This document shows, one piece after another, positions 1 through 8,694 of a DNA stretch of 64,000 bases. The translations under genes were made by a program, and so were the position numbers. The notes beneath the pieces were generated by a model. The model had not been told where the DNA came from. It made no database searches and worked only from the letters and a program-made list of their open reading frames with translations. This stretch comes from Chryseobacterium aurantiacum (GTDB taxonomy: Bacteria; Bacteroidota; Bacteroidia; Flavobacteriales; Weeksellaceae), in the NCBI RefSeq assembly GCF_003020585.1, contig NZ_PXUE01000001.1, positions 558,001-622,000 of the forward strand, in the 5' to 3' direction. Each line of letters starts with the position of its first letter. Within the stretch, counting starts at the first letter, position 1.

Positions 1-33
1 AAAAATAATTATACTCCGATATAAATATTTGAA

Positions 34-61
34 AACCGTCAATTTTTTGACGGTTTTTTTT
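34..61 (+). terminator. Intrinsic terminator of a gene left of the window
   Basis: A 7-bp stem (aaccgtc / gacggtt) with an 8-base loop is followed by a run of T on the plus strand. The gene it ends lies outside the window. Confidence 0.75.
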
Positions 62-211
62 ATTGAATGTGGAAGGGAACAAATTTGCCAAGTTATCTTT
101 CTCTCTATCCTTTATCATTTCAGTCCATATTCATTGCTTATGATTCATTCCTTATTGTTTTAGGTATGTCATCCAATATTCCTATATTTACCTTTTAAAC
201 TTATTACATAT

Positions 212-898
212 ATGAAAAAGATTATCATTCCATTTTTCTGTGCCGTACTTTTTTCTGTGCCGGCTGCAGCTCAGAAGAAAGATGCCGCTTCTGCTAAAAA
301 AGAGGCTGTACAATCCAAACTAACAGCTAAGGATGTATTAGATAATTACTTCAAGGCATTGGGAGGAAAAGATAAATTAGAAAGCGTAAAATCCATGATT
401 ACTGATAACACAATGAGTACTCAGGGTATGGAAATTACAATGACCACAATGAAATTAGGAAATAAATTCAAGTCCGTTCAGTCACTTATGGGGCAGAAGA
501 TGGTTCAGCTTTTTGATGGTGAAAAAGGATATTTTGACCAGATGGGAAATAAAACAGATATTCCTGCTGAGAAGATTGCTGAATTGAAAAAAGGAAAACC
601 AGTGGATGCATTGGCTTTTGAGGGTGCTAATTTTCAAAATGTAACTGTAGAAAAACTGGATGGTAAAGATTATAATTTACTTTCTTCAGATAAAGGAAAG
701 TTTTATTTTGATGCCGCTACAGGGCTTTTGTATAAAACACTGGCAGGAGAGGGTAATATAACCGTAAAAAGCTATATGACAGTAGATGGCTTGAAGTTTC
801 CGGCTGAAGTAGATGCTGAGGGAGGCGGACAAAAAGTAAACATCAAGACTACTAAAATTGTTATCAATTCTGGTGTTACAGATGCTGATTTTAAATAG
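212..898 (+). CDS. Periplasmic LolA-like (outer-membrane lipoprotein-sorting type) protein
   Basis: This 228-residue exported protein has a Sec signal peptide at about residues 1-20 (MKKIIIPFF, ending in PAAAQ). A Lys/Ala linker is followed by the segment KDVLDNYFKALGGKDKLESV, typical of the LolA/LppX-like beta-sandwich proteins that flavobacteria annotate as outer membrane lipoprotein-sorting protein or attach to M16 proteases. The rest is beta-rich with alternating hydrophobic strands. LolA folds bind lipid acyl chains, so carriage of a lipid or lipoprotein in the periplasm is an inference. The gene is monocistronic, with a strong terminator behind it. No enzyme motif is visible. Confidence 0.7.
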   Translation: MKKIIIPFFCAVLFSVPAAAQKKDAASAKKEAVQSKLTAKDVLDNYFKALGGKDKLESVKSMITDNTMSTQGMEITMTTMKLGNKFKSVQSLMGQKMVQLFDGEKGYFDQMGNKTDIPAEKIAELKKGKPVDALAFEGANFQNVTVEKLDGKDYNLLSSDKGKFYFDAATGLLYKTLAGEGNITVKSYMTVDGLKFPAEVDAEGGGQKVNIKTTKIVINSGVTDADFK

Positions 899-920
899 AA
901 ATCCCCTGTATTATAATACA

Positions 921-947
921 AAAAGCCGGAAATACTCCGGCTTTTTT
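921..947. terminator. Bidirectional intrinsic terminator
   Basis: The inverted repeat aaaagccgga / tccggctttt with a 5-base loop has A residues before it and T residues after it. It lies between convergent genes ending at 898 and 970 and can serve both. Confidence 0.85.
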
Positions 948-969
948 AATATCAAAGGTTTATCAATCT

Positions 970-1554
970 TTATGAACCATATTCTTTCTTCCATTCTTCA
1001 GCGGCTCCGCTTAGAACAGTATAAAACTCTTCACCATACTTTCTTATCAATGGTGTTTTTAGGAATTTGTAAACAGGTACCTGAAGTTCTTTTCCAAGAG
1101 TACAGGCATCACTGCAGACATTCCATTCATGATAATTTAAAGCTGTAAATGCAGAGTATTCTGTAACCCTGATTGGGTAAAGGTGGCATGAAATAGGTTT
1201 CTGCCAGTCTACAGCACCATCTTCATAGGCTTTTTCAATACCACATTTAGTAATTCCTTTGTCATCAAAGGTTACATAAGCGCATTCACGATTCTCCACC
1301 ATTGGAGTAACATACATTCCGTCGTGTGGATCGGTAGTCCATGTTCCTTGTTCTTCAAGGGCTTTTACCCCTTCCTGGGTAAGATAGGGCTTTATTTTAT
1401 CAAAAATACCGTCCAGTATTTCAAGCTCATCTTTATCCAAAGGAGCTCCTACATCTCCTTCCACACAACATGCCCCCTTACACTTGGTAAGGTTGCAAAC
1501 AAATTCTTCGGAAAAGATTTCCTCAGAAATCAATTTATCGTCTATCTGAATCAT
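970..1554 (-). CDS. DUF3109 family cysteine-cluster protein
   Basis: The 194-residue protein has an N-terminal cysteine cluster around residues 20-30 (CNLTKCKGACC) and further cysteines (REC, TKCG, SCHLYPIR, VCSDAC). This is the DUF3109 pattern, related to YkgJ-type CxxxCxxCC proteins thought to bind a metal or Fe-S cluster. The function of the family is unknown. No signal peptide is present, so it should be cytoplasmic. It sits 6 bases downstream of the DUF6427 membrane protein on the same strand, which suggests co-transcription. Confidence 0.8.
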   Translation of the reverse strand: MIQIDDKLISEEIFSEEFVCNLTKCKGACCVEGDVGAPLDKDELEILDGIFDKIKPYLTQEGVKALEEQGTWTTDPHDGMYVTPMVENRECAYVTFDDKGITKCGIEKAYEDGAVDWQKPISCHLYPIRVTEYSAFTALNYHEWNVCSDACTLGKELQVPVYKFLKTPLIRKYGEEFYTVLSGAAEEWKKEYGS

Positions 1555-1560
1555 AATTTT

Positions 1561-2466
1561 TTAAAATAAATCAAAAACTGTACCTGCCTTAAAGGCAAAT
1601 AAACTTATAATAATAAGCCATAGGCAAGTCTCCTGCATCCAGTATTTAGGTAAAAATCTCATCATTCTGCTTAAGATAATACTGGATGGAAAAGCCAAAA
1701 GAAGTAAATATTCGTAGCTTTTATTCATATACAGAATAATGGTAATAAGTTGGGCTGCGGAAAAAACCAGCAGAAAAGTATATTTATATCTGCTTATCGG
1801 GCTTTTCTTGTTATAGTTTTTAAAGTGGTCATATACTGCGTAGATGAGCATAATAACAACTGGAATCAGAGGTATAAGTTCAGTATAATCGGTTACCGGT
1901 TTCATTTTTCCAAACGGAAAATAATCGATATCCCATGAAGTAAACTGAACAAAATACATGACAGAAAAATAACTGAATATAATTAAAATAATTCCCAAAA
2001 GAAACCTGAAAAGGTTTAATCCTATTTTGGCAGAAGTTGCAATCACGTGGATAATTACAAAAAGAGCCAAGGGCCAGGTTGTGGGAAGAAAAATAAAGTT
2101 AAGGGCAATAATGGCTCCTACCAACACATATGATTTTTTCCTTACGTCTTCATCTGCACTTGTAAGAAGAAGGATGAGGAAGGAATTGGTAAGTAATGAA
2201 ACAGCTATTCCTATATCCAGATTTCCCGGATATAACCCGAAAATAAAAATGGTATATAGAAATAAAGGAAGATGTGTCTGATAATTAAGCGCAATACTGT
2301 GAAAACAAAAATATCCTAAAGCAATTCCCAGAAAAGTAATTCCGGCAATAATTGCTTCATAAGTGTTGAAATTCAGTATGTTAAATATTACGACTACTAA
2401 AAGAAGAAAACCAATATAAACAGGAATTGAAAAAATATTGCTTTCTTTTGAAAGTAATTTAAACAT
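1561..2466 (-). CDS. DUF6427 family integral membrane protein
   Basis: The 301-residue protein is almost entirely hydrophobic, with roughly 8-9 predicted membrane helices and short polar loops. It matches the flavobacterial DUF6427 family by overall sequence and by its divergent position next to the small DUF6341 protein, a recurrent pairing in this class. No catalytic motif can be seen and the function is unknown. It starts about 42 bases from the divergent gene at 2509, so both promoters share this short interval. Confidence 0.7.
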   Translation of the reverse strand: MFKLLSKESNIFSIPVYIGFLLLVVVIFNILNFNTYEAIIAGITFLGIALGYFCFHSIALNYQTHLPLFLYTIFIFGLYPGNLDIGIAVSLLTNSFLILLLTSADEDVRKKSYVLVGAIIALNFIFLPTTWPLALFVIIHVIATSAKIGLNLFRFLLGIILIIFSYFSVMYFVQFTSWDIDYFPFGKMKPVTDYTELIPLIPVVIMLIYAVYDHFKNYNKKSPISRYKYTFLLVFSAAQLITIILYMNKSYEYLLLLAFPSSIILSRMMRFLPKYWMQETCLWLIIISLFAFKAGTVFDLF

Positions 2467-2472
2467 TTTTTA

Positions 2473-2480
2473 TAAATTTG
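2473..2480 (+). promoter_or_regulatory. Promoter -7 box for the DUF6341 gene
   Basis: TAAATTTG matches the Bacteroidota TAnnTTTG consensus and lies 28 bases before the ATG. A TTG at 2448-2450 is a possible -33 element, with somewhat long spacing (22 bases). Confidence 0.5.
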
Positions 2481-2508
2481 TACAAAGTTAATTTAAAAAA
2501 GGAAAATA

Positions 2509-2742
2509 ATGACGTCTTTCTTTCTATTCTTAAGCAAAGTTTTCAAATGGACTTTCGGTTTCTTTGATGCTTTTGGAAATGTTTTAAACTGGATTCTATT
2601 TATAGTTTGCTGTGTATTGTTTGTTTACTGGTGCTACGTACTGGTAGTTACACTAGGAGGCGATAAAGACAAAGACTATTATTCTCCAACGGAAGGTAAG
2701 AATCCTTACTACGATCCTAAAATCTACAAAAAAGAAGGTTAA
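2509..2742 (+). CDS. DUF6341 family small membrane protein
   Basis: The 77-residue protein has an amphipathic N-terminus, one clear membrane helix (about residues 27-50, NWILFIVCCVLFVYWCYVLV) and a polar, tyrosine-rich tail (YYSPTEGKNPYYDPKIY). It belongs to the small flavobacterial family DUF6341 and is paired divergently with DUF6427. A terminator follows directly. The function is unknown; a role as a small accessory subunit of a membrane complex would be speculation. Confidence 0.7.
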   Translation: MTSFFLFLSKVFKWTFGFFDAFGNVLNWILFIVCCVLFVYWCYVLVVTLGGDKDKDYYSPTEGKNPYYDPKIYKKEG

Positions 2743-2760
2743 TTAATTGGTTATATAGTA

Positions 2761-2798
2761 AAAAACCGATCAAATAATTTATTTGATCGGTTTTTTTA
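2761..2798. terminator. Strong bidirectional intrinsic terminator
   Basis: A stem of about 15 bp (aaaaccgatcaaat / atttgatcggtttt) is flanked by A and T runs. It separates convergent genes ending at 2742 and 2826. Confidence 0.9.
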
Positions 2799-2825
2799 TT
2801 ACTAACGATTAAAAATTTCTTTTAC

Positions 2826-3263
2826 TTAGTCGTGGATAGGAAGTACCAGAACCGGAATATTTGAACTTTTAGTAAGCCCTTTTGTTAAGCTTCCTACAAA
2901 TACATCATAAATTCCACTTCTGCCATGAGATCCCATTACGATGTAATCAGCGCTTTTAGCCTTTGCATATTCCAAAATAATATCTTTGGCCAGTCCTTGC
3001 TTTAAAAGATGTTCGCAATCGATATCATGTGCAATGATTCTTTGCTCAATTTTGTTAAGCTGTACAAGCTCTTCCCTGATTTCATTCGCTTCCACTTCCG
3101 GGAAATACTGAAACCCCATATCACCAATGGCAAAGCCAATATCTGAAGGTGCTACATGGATAAGGTAAATTTTACCATTAAGTTGTTTTGCAAATTTTAT
3201 GGCGCCATCTACCAATTGGTCAGTTTTGTCCCCAAAATCTACGGGCAATACAATGTTTATCAT
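2826..3263 (-). CDS. Universal stress protein, UspA family
   Basis: This 145-residue protein is a single Usp domain. The ATP-binding signature G-x2-G-x9-G-S is intact at G111, G114, G124 and S125 (MGSHGRSG, VGS), and the early aspartate D9 is present, so it belongs to the ATP-binding UspFG-like branch. Usp proteins are cytoplasmic alpha/beta proteins linked to stress and energy state; no specific partner can be named. It is the last gene of a minus-strand series running from pssA. Confidence 0.9.
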   Translation of the reverse strand: MINIVLPVDFGDKTDQLVDGAIKFAKQLNGKIYLIHVAPSDIGFAIGDMGFQYFPEVEANEIREELVQLNKIEQRIIAHDIDCEHLLKQGLAKDIILEYAKAKSADYIVMGSHGRSGIYDVFVGSLTKGLTKSSNIPVLVLPIHD

Positions 3264-3322
3264 AACCTTTCATTTTGTTACCTAAAGATATGAAAAATTT
3301 GCCAGACTTTATGTTAATTAAC

Positions 3323-3928
3323 TTACAATATTCGGATGTCAAGGATTTTTTCCTCTTGAAGATAGGCCTCAAGGATATCATTTTCTTCCACTTTTCCAAC
3401 CCCTTTTGGTGTTCCTGTATAAATAAGGTCACCCACTCTTAAGCTAAAGTACTGAGAAGCAAAAGCTATGATATCATCAAAATGAAACAGCATATCCTTT
3501 GTATTTCCATCCTGAACTTTTTCTTTATTTTTTAAAAGGGAAAAGGACAGGTTTTCCAGATTGTAGTTTTCTTTCTTGAAGAAGCTTCCTACTACTGCGG
3601 AACCATCGAAGCCTTTCGCAAGCTCCCAGGGAAGACCTTTAGACTTTAGCTCACTTTGAAGATCTCTGGCTGTAAAATCAATTCCTAAGCTGATCTCTTC
3701 GTAATGCTTATGAGCCGTTTCTTTTTGGATATACTTTCCGCCTTTTGAAACTTTCAAAACCACTTCCAGTTCATAGTGGATGTCATTTGAAAATTCAGGA
3801 ATATAAAAATCACTTCCCTTTAAAACCGCAGTATCCGGCTTCATAAAAATAACAGGGTTCTCCGGAATTTCGTTTCCTAATTCTTTAGCGTGTTCGCTGT
3901 AATTTCTTCCTATGCAGATGATTTTCAT
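3323..3928 (-). CDS. Fumarylacetoacetate hydrolase (FAH) family protein
   Basis: The 201-residue protein covers the catalytic FAH fold. Metal ligands are E53 and E55 (HYELEVVL) and D84 (GIDFTARD); the active-site lysine is K105 (AKGFDGS). The C-terminal GTPKGVG turn is also typical. Members of this size are acylpyruvate hydrolases or oxaloacetate decarboxylase/tautomerases acting on small keto acids; the exact substrate cannot be read here. The gene lies upstream of the Usp gene, with a 105-base gap to the DUF2007 gene before it. Confidence 0.85.
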   Translation of the reverse strand: MKIICIGRNYSEHAKELGNEIPENPVIFMKPDTAVLKGSDFYIPEFSNDIHYELEVVLKVSKGGKYIQKETAHKHYEEISLGIDFTARDLQSELKSKGLPWELAKGFDGSAVVGSFFKKENYNLENLSFSLLKNKEKVQDGNTKDMLFHFDDIIAFASQYFSLRVGDLIYTGTPKGVGKVEENDILEAYLQEEKILDIRIL

Positions 3929-4033
3929 AATTCTTTTTTATTTATTTTCTTCGAACCACAGGGCAGGTAGCGAAGCCGTTTTTTTATTTAATAGTAAAAG
4001 ATGATAAGCCTGAAATATATAATCCTTTATGCT

Positions 4034-4432
4034 TTAATGTGTAAACTCATTTCCGCAATAATAACATATAAATTTATGACTCGTTAAAAATGAAATTCCA
4101 AAGAAGCTGGTTGCTTTGTCATCTCTGTAAATATGATTGGAACCACATTTGGGACATGAAAAATCAAATTCAGGATCATCAATCGTATGTTCTACTTCTA
4201 GTGAATACTGCTCATTATCCTTATAATCCTGAAGAGCCTGATTGGCCTTTTCCAGATCCTCTTCAAAAACCTGAAGCTGAATTCCGCCCACAGCTTGGGA
4301 TAGCAGCCAGTCTGATTGGATAAGCTGTTCGTTGGCTATAAAACTATTAATGCCGTTTTCAGCCAATATTTGTTTATCCCTATTGGCTTCAAGGGCAGTT
4401 TCATAAAACTTAAAACGAATCAGATCAGACAT
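4034..4432 (-). CDS. DUF2007 domain protein with C-terminal zinc ribbon
   Basis: The preferred start is the ATG at 4432 (MSDLIRFKFYETALEAN), one base after the stop of the exonuclease gene; the longer reading frame overlaps that gene. The 132-residue product has an N-terminal DUF2007 module (a PII-like signal-transducer fold: YETALEANRDKQILAENGI, SQAVGGIQLQVFEEDLEKA). The C-terminus has a Cys4 zinc ribbon (CPKCGSNHIY and CYYCGNEF). The function is unknown. The tight coupling to the DnaQ-like exonuclease is typical of an operon. Confidence 0.8.
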   Translation of the reverse strand: MSDLIRFKFYETALEANRDKQILAENGINSFIANEQLIQSDWLLSQAVGGIQLQVFEEDLEKANQALQDYKDNEQYSLEVEHTIDDPEFDFSCPKCGSNHIYRDDKATSFFGISFLTSHKFICYYCGNEFTH

Positions 4433-4433
4433 A

Positions 4434-5198
4434 TTAAAATTTACTTGACAATTGTATTTTTGTAAAAACTTTCTTGGTATATAAAGGGAAATCAGCATTT
4501 TGAAGCCATCCGAAATATCCAAGATCCTTTTGGAAGACTGCTTTTACCCCTTGTCCTTTATACTTTCCGAAATTGAAAACTTCCTCCATTTTTTCATTGT
4601 AACCAATAAATCCAGCAAGATCAGCATTCTTATTATGGAATGTAAACTCGCTTAAAGGGGCAATTTCATTCGGAATATCATCATATTTTCCTACCTGAGC
4701 GTCCAAAACCTCAAACGTTGCCATTACATCTGCTTCTGCAGAGTGTGCATTTTCAAGGGTTTTTCCACAATAAAACTGGTAAGCTGCTCCAAGGTTTCTA
4801 GGTTCCTTTTTATGGAAGATCGTTTGTGCATCCACCAATTTGAATTTACTAAGATCAAAATCCATTCCTACTCTTAATAACTCTTCAGCCAAAAGCGGAA
4901 CATCAAATCTGTTGGAATTGAAACCTCCAAGGTCAGTGCCGGCAATCATTTCCATCACTTTAGAAGCAATATCTCTAAATGTAGGAGCATCTTTTACGTC
5001 CTCGTCATAAATTCCGTGGATTTCACTGCTTTCTTTTGGAATAAGCATTTCCGGGTTTACACGCCATGTTTTGCTTTCTCTGGATGCATCAGGGTTTACT
5101 TTTAGGATACAGATCTCAACGATTCTGTCTTTTCCGATGTTGGTTCCTGTAGTTTCCAGGTCAAAAATACAAAGTGGTTTATGGAGTTTTAAGTTCAT
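4434..5198 (-). CDS. DnaQ-like 3'-5' exonuclease with C-terminal DUF3820-type domain
   Basis: The 254-residue protein opens with Exo I of the DEDDh family (D13-L-E15, FDLETTG). It continues with the SSEIHGIYDEDV motif and Exo III (HSAEADVMAT), which holds the catalytic His and Asp. After residue 200 a short module (FNFGKYKGQGVKAVFQKD, GWLQNADF) resembles DUF3820. This architecture occurs in bacterial exonucleases related to the DNA polymerase III epsilon subunit. It probably trims DNA or RNA 3' ends in repair or proofreading; whether it joins the replicase is unknown. Confidence 0.85.
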   Translation of the reverse strand: MNLKLHKPLCIFDLETTGTNIGKDRIVEICILKVNPDASRESKTWRVNPEMLIPKESSEIHGIYDEDVKDAPTFRDIASKVMEMIAGTDLGGFNSNRFDVPLLAEELLRVGMDFDLSKFKLVDAQTIFHKKEPRNLGAAYQFYCGKTLENAHSAEADVMATFEVLDAQVGKYDDIPNEIAPLSEFTFHNKNADLAGFIGYNEKMEEVFNFGKYKGQGVKAVFQKDLGYFGWLQNADFPLYTKKVFTKIQLSSKF

Positions 5199-5282
5199 GT
5201 TGATAATTAATAATTTGAAAATGTGTTAATTTTAAAAGGAGGGATAGTTTCGTTTTATCTCCTCGTATAAGTTTTTTAACGT

Positions 5283-5996
5283 CTATTTTAGTTGTCCTTG
5301 AAAAACAAGGGATACCAATATATAATAAATAACAAGCATAGGAATTCCTACCACCTGAAAGAAAGCCAGAATAGCAATTCCGCCCACCAGTAATACTACT
5401 TTTGGATAATTGTCTTTCAGTTGCTTGGATTTGAACTTCATAGCCATCATCTTTATCGGACTGATTAGCAGCCATGAAGTAAGAAGTGTTAGTAAAATCA
5501 GCAGTAATTCGTTTTCAAATAAAAAGCTGAAGGTTCCTGTTTCCTTAAAGGCATAATATAATCCAAATAGTAAAACAGTATTGGTAGGAGTATTCAATCC
5601 TTTGAAATAATATCTCTGTTCCTCGTCAAGGTTAAAAATAGCAAGCCTTAAGCAAGAGAAAGTGGTTACCAGTAATCCTATATATTTGATTTCAAATGGA
5701 AAATGCAATCCAAGAAGCTCTATTCCAAATGGTTCAAGTGCTTTATACATGGTAAGTCCGGGGATCAATCCAAAGCTTACCATATCCGCAAGAGAATCAA
5801 GCTGAAGTCCAAGATTGGAGTTTGATTTTACGGCTCTGGCTACAAATCCGTCAAAAAAATCAAAGATAGAGGAGAGGATAAGGCATATTGCCGTTGTTTG
5901 ATAGTCTCCTAAAATAAGATGTATTGCACCCACACAGCCTGCAAATAAATTAGCCAGGGTCAAGGCATTGGCCAGATTATTCTTTATAAAATCCAT
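5283..5996 (-). CDS. pssA: CDP-diacylglycerol--serine O-phosphatidyltransferase
   Basis: The 237-residue membrane enzyme carries the full CDP-alcohol phosphotransferase signature: D46, D49, G50, A53, R54, G63, D67 and D71 (DGFVAR, NLGLQLDSLAD). About 6-7 membrane helices surround it. It makes phosphatidylserine from CDP-diacylglycerol and serine, the precursor of phosphatidylethanolamine, the main phospholipid of these bacteria. Length and sequence fit bacterial PssA type II. It is divergent from the LTA-synthase-like gene, with about 90 bases between the starts. Confidence 0.85.
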   Translation of the reverse strand: MDFIKNNLANALTLANLFAGCVGAIHLILGDYQTTAICLILSSIFDFFDGFVARAVKSNSNLGLQLDSLADMVSFGLIPGLTMYKALEPFGIELLGLHFPFEIKYIGLLVTTFSCLRLAIFNLDEEQRYYFKGLNTPTNTVLLFGLYYAFKETGTFSFLFENELLLILLTLLTSWLLISPIKMMAMKFKSKQLKDNYPKVVLLVGGIAILAFFQVVGIPMLVIYYILVSLVFQGQLK

Positions 5997-6073
5997 AACT
6001 ACAAAATTACAGTTTTTAAAAATTCTAACTCAAAATAATCTGCACTAAAAAATGCAATAAAGTGATTTTGGTG

Positions 6074-6081
6074 TAAATTTG
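6074..6081 (+). promoter_or_regulatory. Promoter -7 box 4 bases before a start codon
   Basis: TAAATTTG ends 4 bases before the ATG at 6086, so transcription would begin at or next to the start codon, which would give a leaderless mRNA. No good TTG is seen at the -33 position. Confidence 0.5.
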
Positions 6082-6085
6082 CCCC

Positions 6086-8014
6086 ATGAAATTTTTAAAA
6101 GGATTTAGAAAACAGGAAGTTCTGGCATTGCTTTACAGAATTTTTTTAGCCTATGCTTTTTATCAGATTGCAAGACTTTTATTTTGGTTTTTTAATAAAG
6201 ACCTGATCAAGGTAGATTCTGTTTCAGACTATCTAAAGCTTGCCTATCACGGTACAGCATTCGATACCACGGCAATTTTATACGTTAATGCATTGTTTAT
6301 ACTGCTCAGTCTTCTTCCGCTGGTTATCAATACGAAAAAAGTGTTTCAGAAAGTTCTTTTCTGGCTTTATTTTATAACAAACGGACTGGCATATGCCATG
6401 AATTTTGGAGATTTTATTTATTATAAATTCTCTCAGGCCAGGTTAACGTCTGCTGTATTTCAGGTAGCAGAACATGAGTCCAACGTTTCACAGACACTTA
6501 TGATCTCAATAGGGCAGCATCCCTTTGTCTTGATTTGGTTTGTAATTTTAATGGGATTATGGGTTTTCCTTTATAAAAGAGTAAAAGTGGAAGAGGCAAA
6601 ACCTGCCAGATTATTACCATACTTTCTTTCCTCCATCGTTACTTTATGCATTACTGCAGTGTTGGTTGTAGGGGGGATCAGGGGAGATTTCAAACACAGT
6701 ACAAGACCTATCAATATGGTAGATGCTACACGTTTTGTAACCAACCCATTGCAGGGAAATATGGTTCTTAACAGTACTTTTTCATTTTTTAGAACTTTAA
6801 ATACGAACAATTTTAAGGAAGTTCATTTTGTGGATGAAAAGTATATTGAGGACAATGTACAGCCTTATAAAGTATATGACAGAAAGGTAGAGAACCGCCC
6901 CAATATTGTTATTTTTATTGTAGAGTCATTTGGGAGAGAATATTCGGGAGCCTTTAATAAGGATAAAAATATTAAGGATTATGTTTCTTATACACCGTTT
7001 ATGGATAGCCTGGCTACCCAGAGTCTTATTTTCCCCAATACATTTGCAAACGGCAGACAGTCCATTCATGGGATGAGCAGCGTATTGGCAGGAATTCCGA
7101 GTCTTACGGATGCTTTTACAGGATCACCATATTCTAATCAGAAAATACAATCCATTGTTTCTGTATGTAACGATCTTGGTTATGATACATCCTTTTATCA
7201 TGGAGCGCCAAATGGATCTATGGGTTTCCTTGGGTTTGGAAATATCCTTGGATTTAAACATTATTTTGGAAAAACAGAATACAATCATGATGAGGATTTT
7301 GACGGGATGTGGGCCATTTGGGATGAACCTTTCCTTCAGTATTTTGCTAAAAACGTAGGAAAGAAACAGCCTTTCATGACAACGGTGTTCACAGCATCTT
7401 CCCATCACCCTTTTAAAATTCCAGAAAAATATAAGGGGAAATTCAAAAAAGGACCACTGGAAATGCATGAACCCATACAGTATACCGACTACGCCATTAA
7501 AAAGTATTTTGAAACCGCGAAAAAACAACCTTGGTTTAATAATACCATATTTGTATTCACCGGAGATCATACCAACCAGATTTATTATCCTGAATATGAA
7601 AAGGCAATGAACCGTTTTGCTGTTCCGTTGGTTTTCTATTCTCCAAATCCTGAATATCAGCTTAAAGGAGAAAATCAGGAAATAGCCCAGCAAATAGATA
7701 TTTATCCCACACTGGCAGATCTTATTGGCTACAACAAGCCTATTAGGAGCTGGGGAAGAAGTTTGGTAAGCGATAAAAAATACACTCCTATTATGATGAA
7801 TTCGGATGGAAATACAGAGCAGTTTATCATTGGGAACTATATTTATCGTTTTGACGGAAAGGAAATCATAGGGGTTTATGATAAAACAGATCTGGCTTTT
7901 GAAAAGAATCTGATAGATCAGCTTAAAACACCTGAAGTGGAAAAAGGGAAGATGATTGCTAAGGCCTGGTATCAGGATTATATGAGTAGGGTGATTAACA
8001 GGAAGCTTTATTAG
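6086..8014 (+). CDS. LTA-synthase-like sulfatase/alkaline phosphatase-fold membrane enzyme
   Basis: The 642-residue protein has five N-terminal membrane helices (about residues 15-200) and then an extracytoplasmic sulfatase-fold domain. The metal ligand E280 lies in FIVESFGREYSG. S326 (NGRQSIHGM) occupies the nucleophile position that is Thr in LtaS. The motifs SFYHGA, FTGDH and DIYPTLADLIG complete the metal site and C-terminal part. Gram-positive relatives polymerise glycerol phosphate; in Gram-negatives this family transfers phosphoglycerol or phosphoethanolamine to periplasmic glycans or lipids. The substrate here is unknown. Confidence 0.85.
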   Translation: MKFLKGFRKQEVLALLYRIFLAYAFYQIARLLFWFFNKDLIKVDSVSDYLKLAYHGTAFDTTAILYVNALFILLSLLPLVINTKKVFQKVLFWLYFITNGLAYAMNFGDFIYYKFSQARLTSAVFQVAEHESNVSQTLMISIGQHPFVLIWFVILMGLWVFLYKRVKVEEAKPARLLPYFLSSIVTLCITAVLVVGGIRGDFKHSTRPINMVDATRFVTNPLQGNMVLNSTFSFFRTLNTNNFKEVHFVDEKYIEDNVQPYKVYDRKVENRPNIVIFIVESFGREYSGAFNKDKNIKDYVSYTPFMDSLATQSLIFPNTFANGRQSIHGMSSVLAGIPSLTDAFTGSPYSNQKIQSIVSVCNDLGYDTSFYHGAPNGSMGFLGFGNILGFKHYFGKTEYNHDEDFDGMWAIWDEPFLQYFAKNVGKKQPFMTTVFTASSHHPFKIPEKYKGKFKKGPLEMHEPIQYTDYAIKKYFETAKKQPWFNNTIFVFTGDHTNQIYYPEYEKAMNRFAVPLVFYSPNPEYQLKGENQEIAQQIDIYPTLADLIGYNKPIRSWGRSLVSDKKYTPIMMNSDGNTEQFIIGNYIYRFDGKEIIGVYDKTDLAFEKNLIDQLKTPEVEKGKMIAKAWYQDYMSRVINRKLY

Positions 8015-8212
8015 AAGTAAAAAGTACAAAGAGGAAAGCTGCAAAAGATAGATGTATCTGATCCGGAAATAGTGAGATTTGTCATTTTATCTTTTCCCTA
8101 TTTTGTCTCTTTATGCTTTGTATAATAAAAGTTTTTGTTTGTTGAAAATTAATTTATATTTTTATCAATACGTAGATAAGAATATTGTATTAAAATTAAA
8201 ACTATAAGAAAT

Positions 8213-8632
8213 ATGAAAAAATTAATGTTAACATTCGCACTTTCTTTATTCAGTGTACTTACGTTTGCACAGATAGAGGGCAAATGGAAGACGATAGATG
8301 ATGAAACAAAGCAAGCGAAGTCTATTGTAGAGATTTTTAAAAAATCAGATGGGAAATACTATGGAAAAGTTTCTCAATTGCTGATAAAGCCTGCGGATCC
8401 TAACTGTTCAGCTTGTAAAGATGACAGAAAAGGTAAGCCAATTGTAGGTTTGGAAATCATCAGAGGATTGAAAAAAGAAGGAGATGAGTTTACCGGAGGA
8501 ACTATTACAGATCCAAAAACGGGTAAAACTTACAAATGTACTGTTACAAAAAGCGGAGATAAGCTAAATGTAAGAGGATATCTGGGATTATCATTATTAG
8601 GAAGAACCCAGGTTTGGGAGAAAGCTAATTAA
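8213..8632 (+). CDS. DUF2147 family exported protein
   Basis: The 139-residue protein starts with a signal peptide (residues 1-19, cleavage after VLTFA) and then follows the DUF2147 pattern: GKWKTIDDE near the N-terminus, a central CSACKDDRKGKPIVGLEI segment, TGGTITDPKTGKTYKC, and the end GLSLLGRTQVWEK. DUF2147 is a lipocalin-like beta-barrel with no established function. The two cysteines in CSAC and one in YKC may be redox-active or bridged in the periplasm. A terminator follows. Confidence 0.85.
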   Translation: MKKLMLTFALSLFSVLTFAQIEGKWKTIDDETKQAKSIVEIFKKSDGKYYGKVSQLLIKPADPNCSACKDDRKGKPIVGLEIIRGLKKEGDEFTGGTITDPKTGKTYKCTVTKSGDKLNVRGYLGLSLLGRTQVWEKAN

Positions 8633-8654
8633 TATAAGTTTAAATAGAATTTTA

Positions 8655-8694
8655 AGACGGCATTTCAGAAATGAAATGTCGTTTTATTTTTTTG
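8655..8694 (+). terminator. Intrinsic terminator after the DUF2147 gene
   Basis: The stem gacggcatttca / tgaaatgtcgtt contains one G-U type pair and has a GAAA-like loop. A T-rich tract follows. Confidence 0.8.

Noticed and set aside
7124..8044. 306-codon open frame on the minus strand
   Set aside because: It lies wholly antisense to the LTA-synthase-like gene and its product has no family features; it is a shadow frame.
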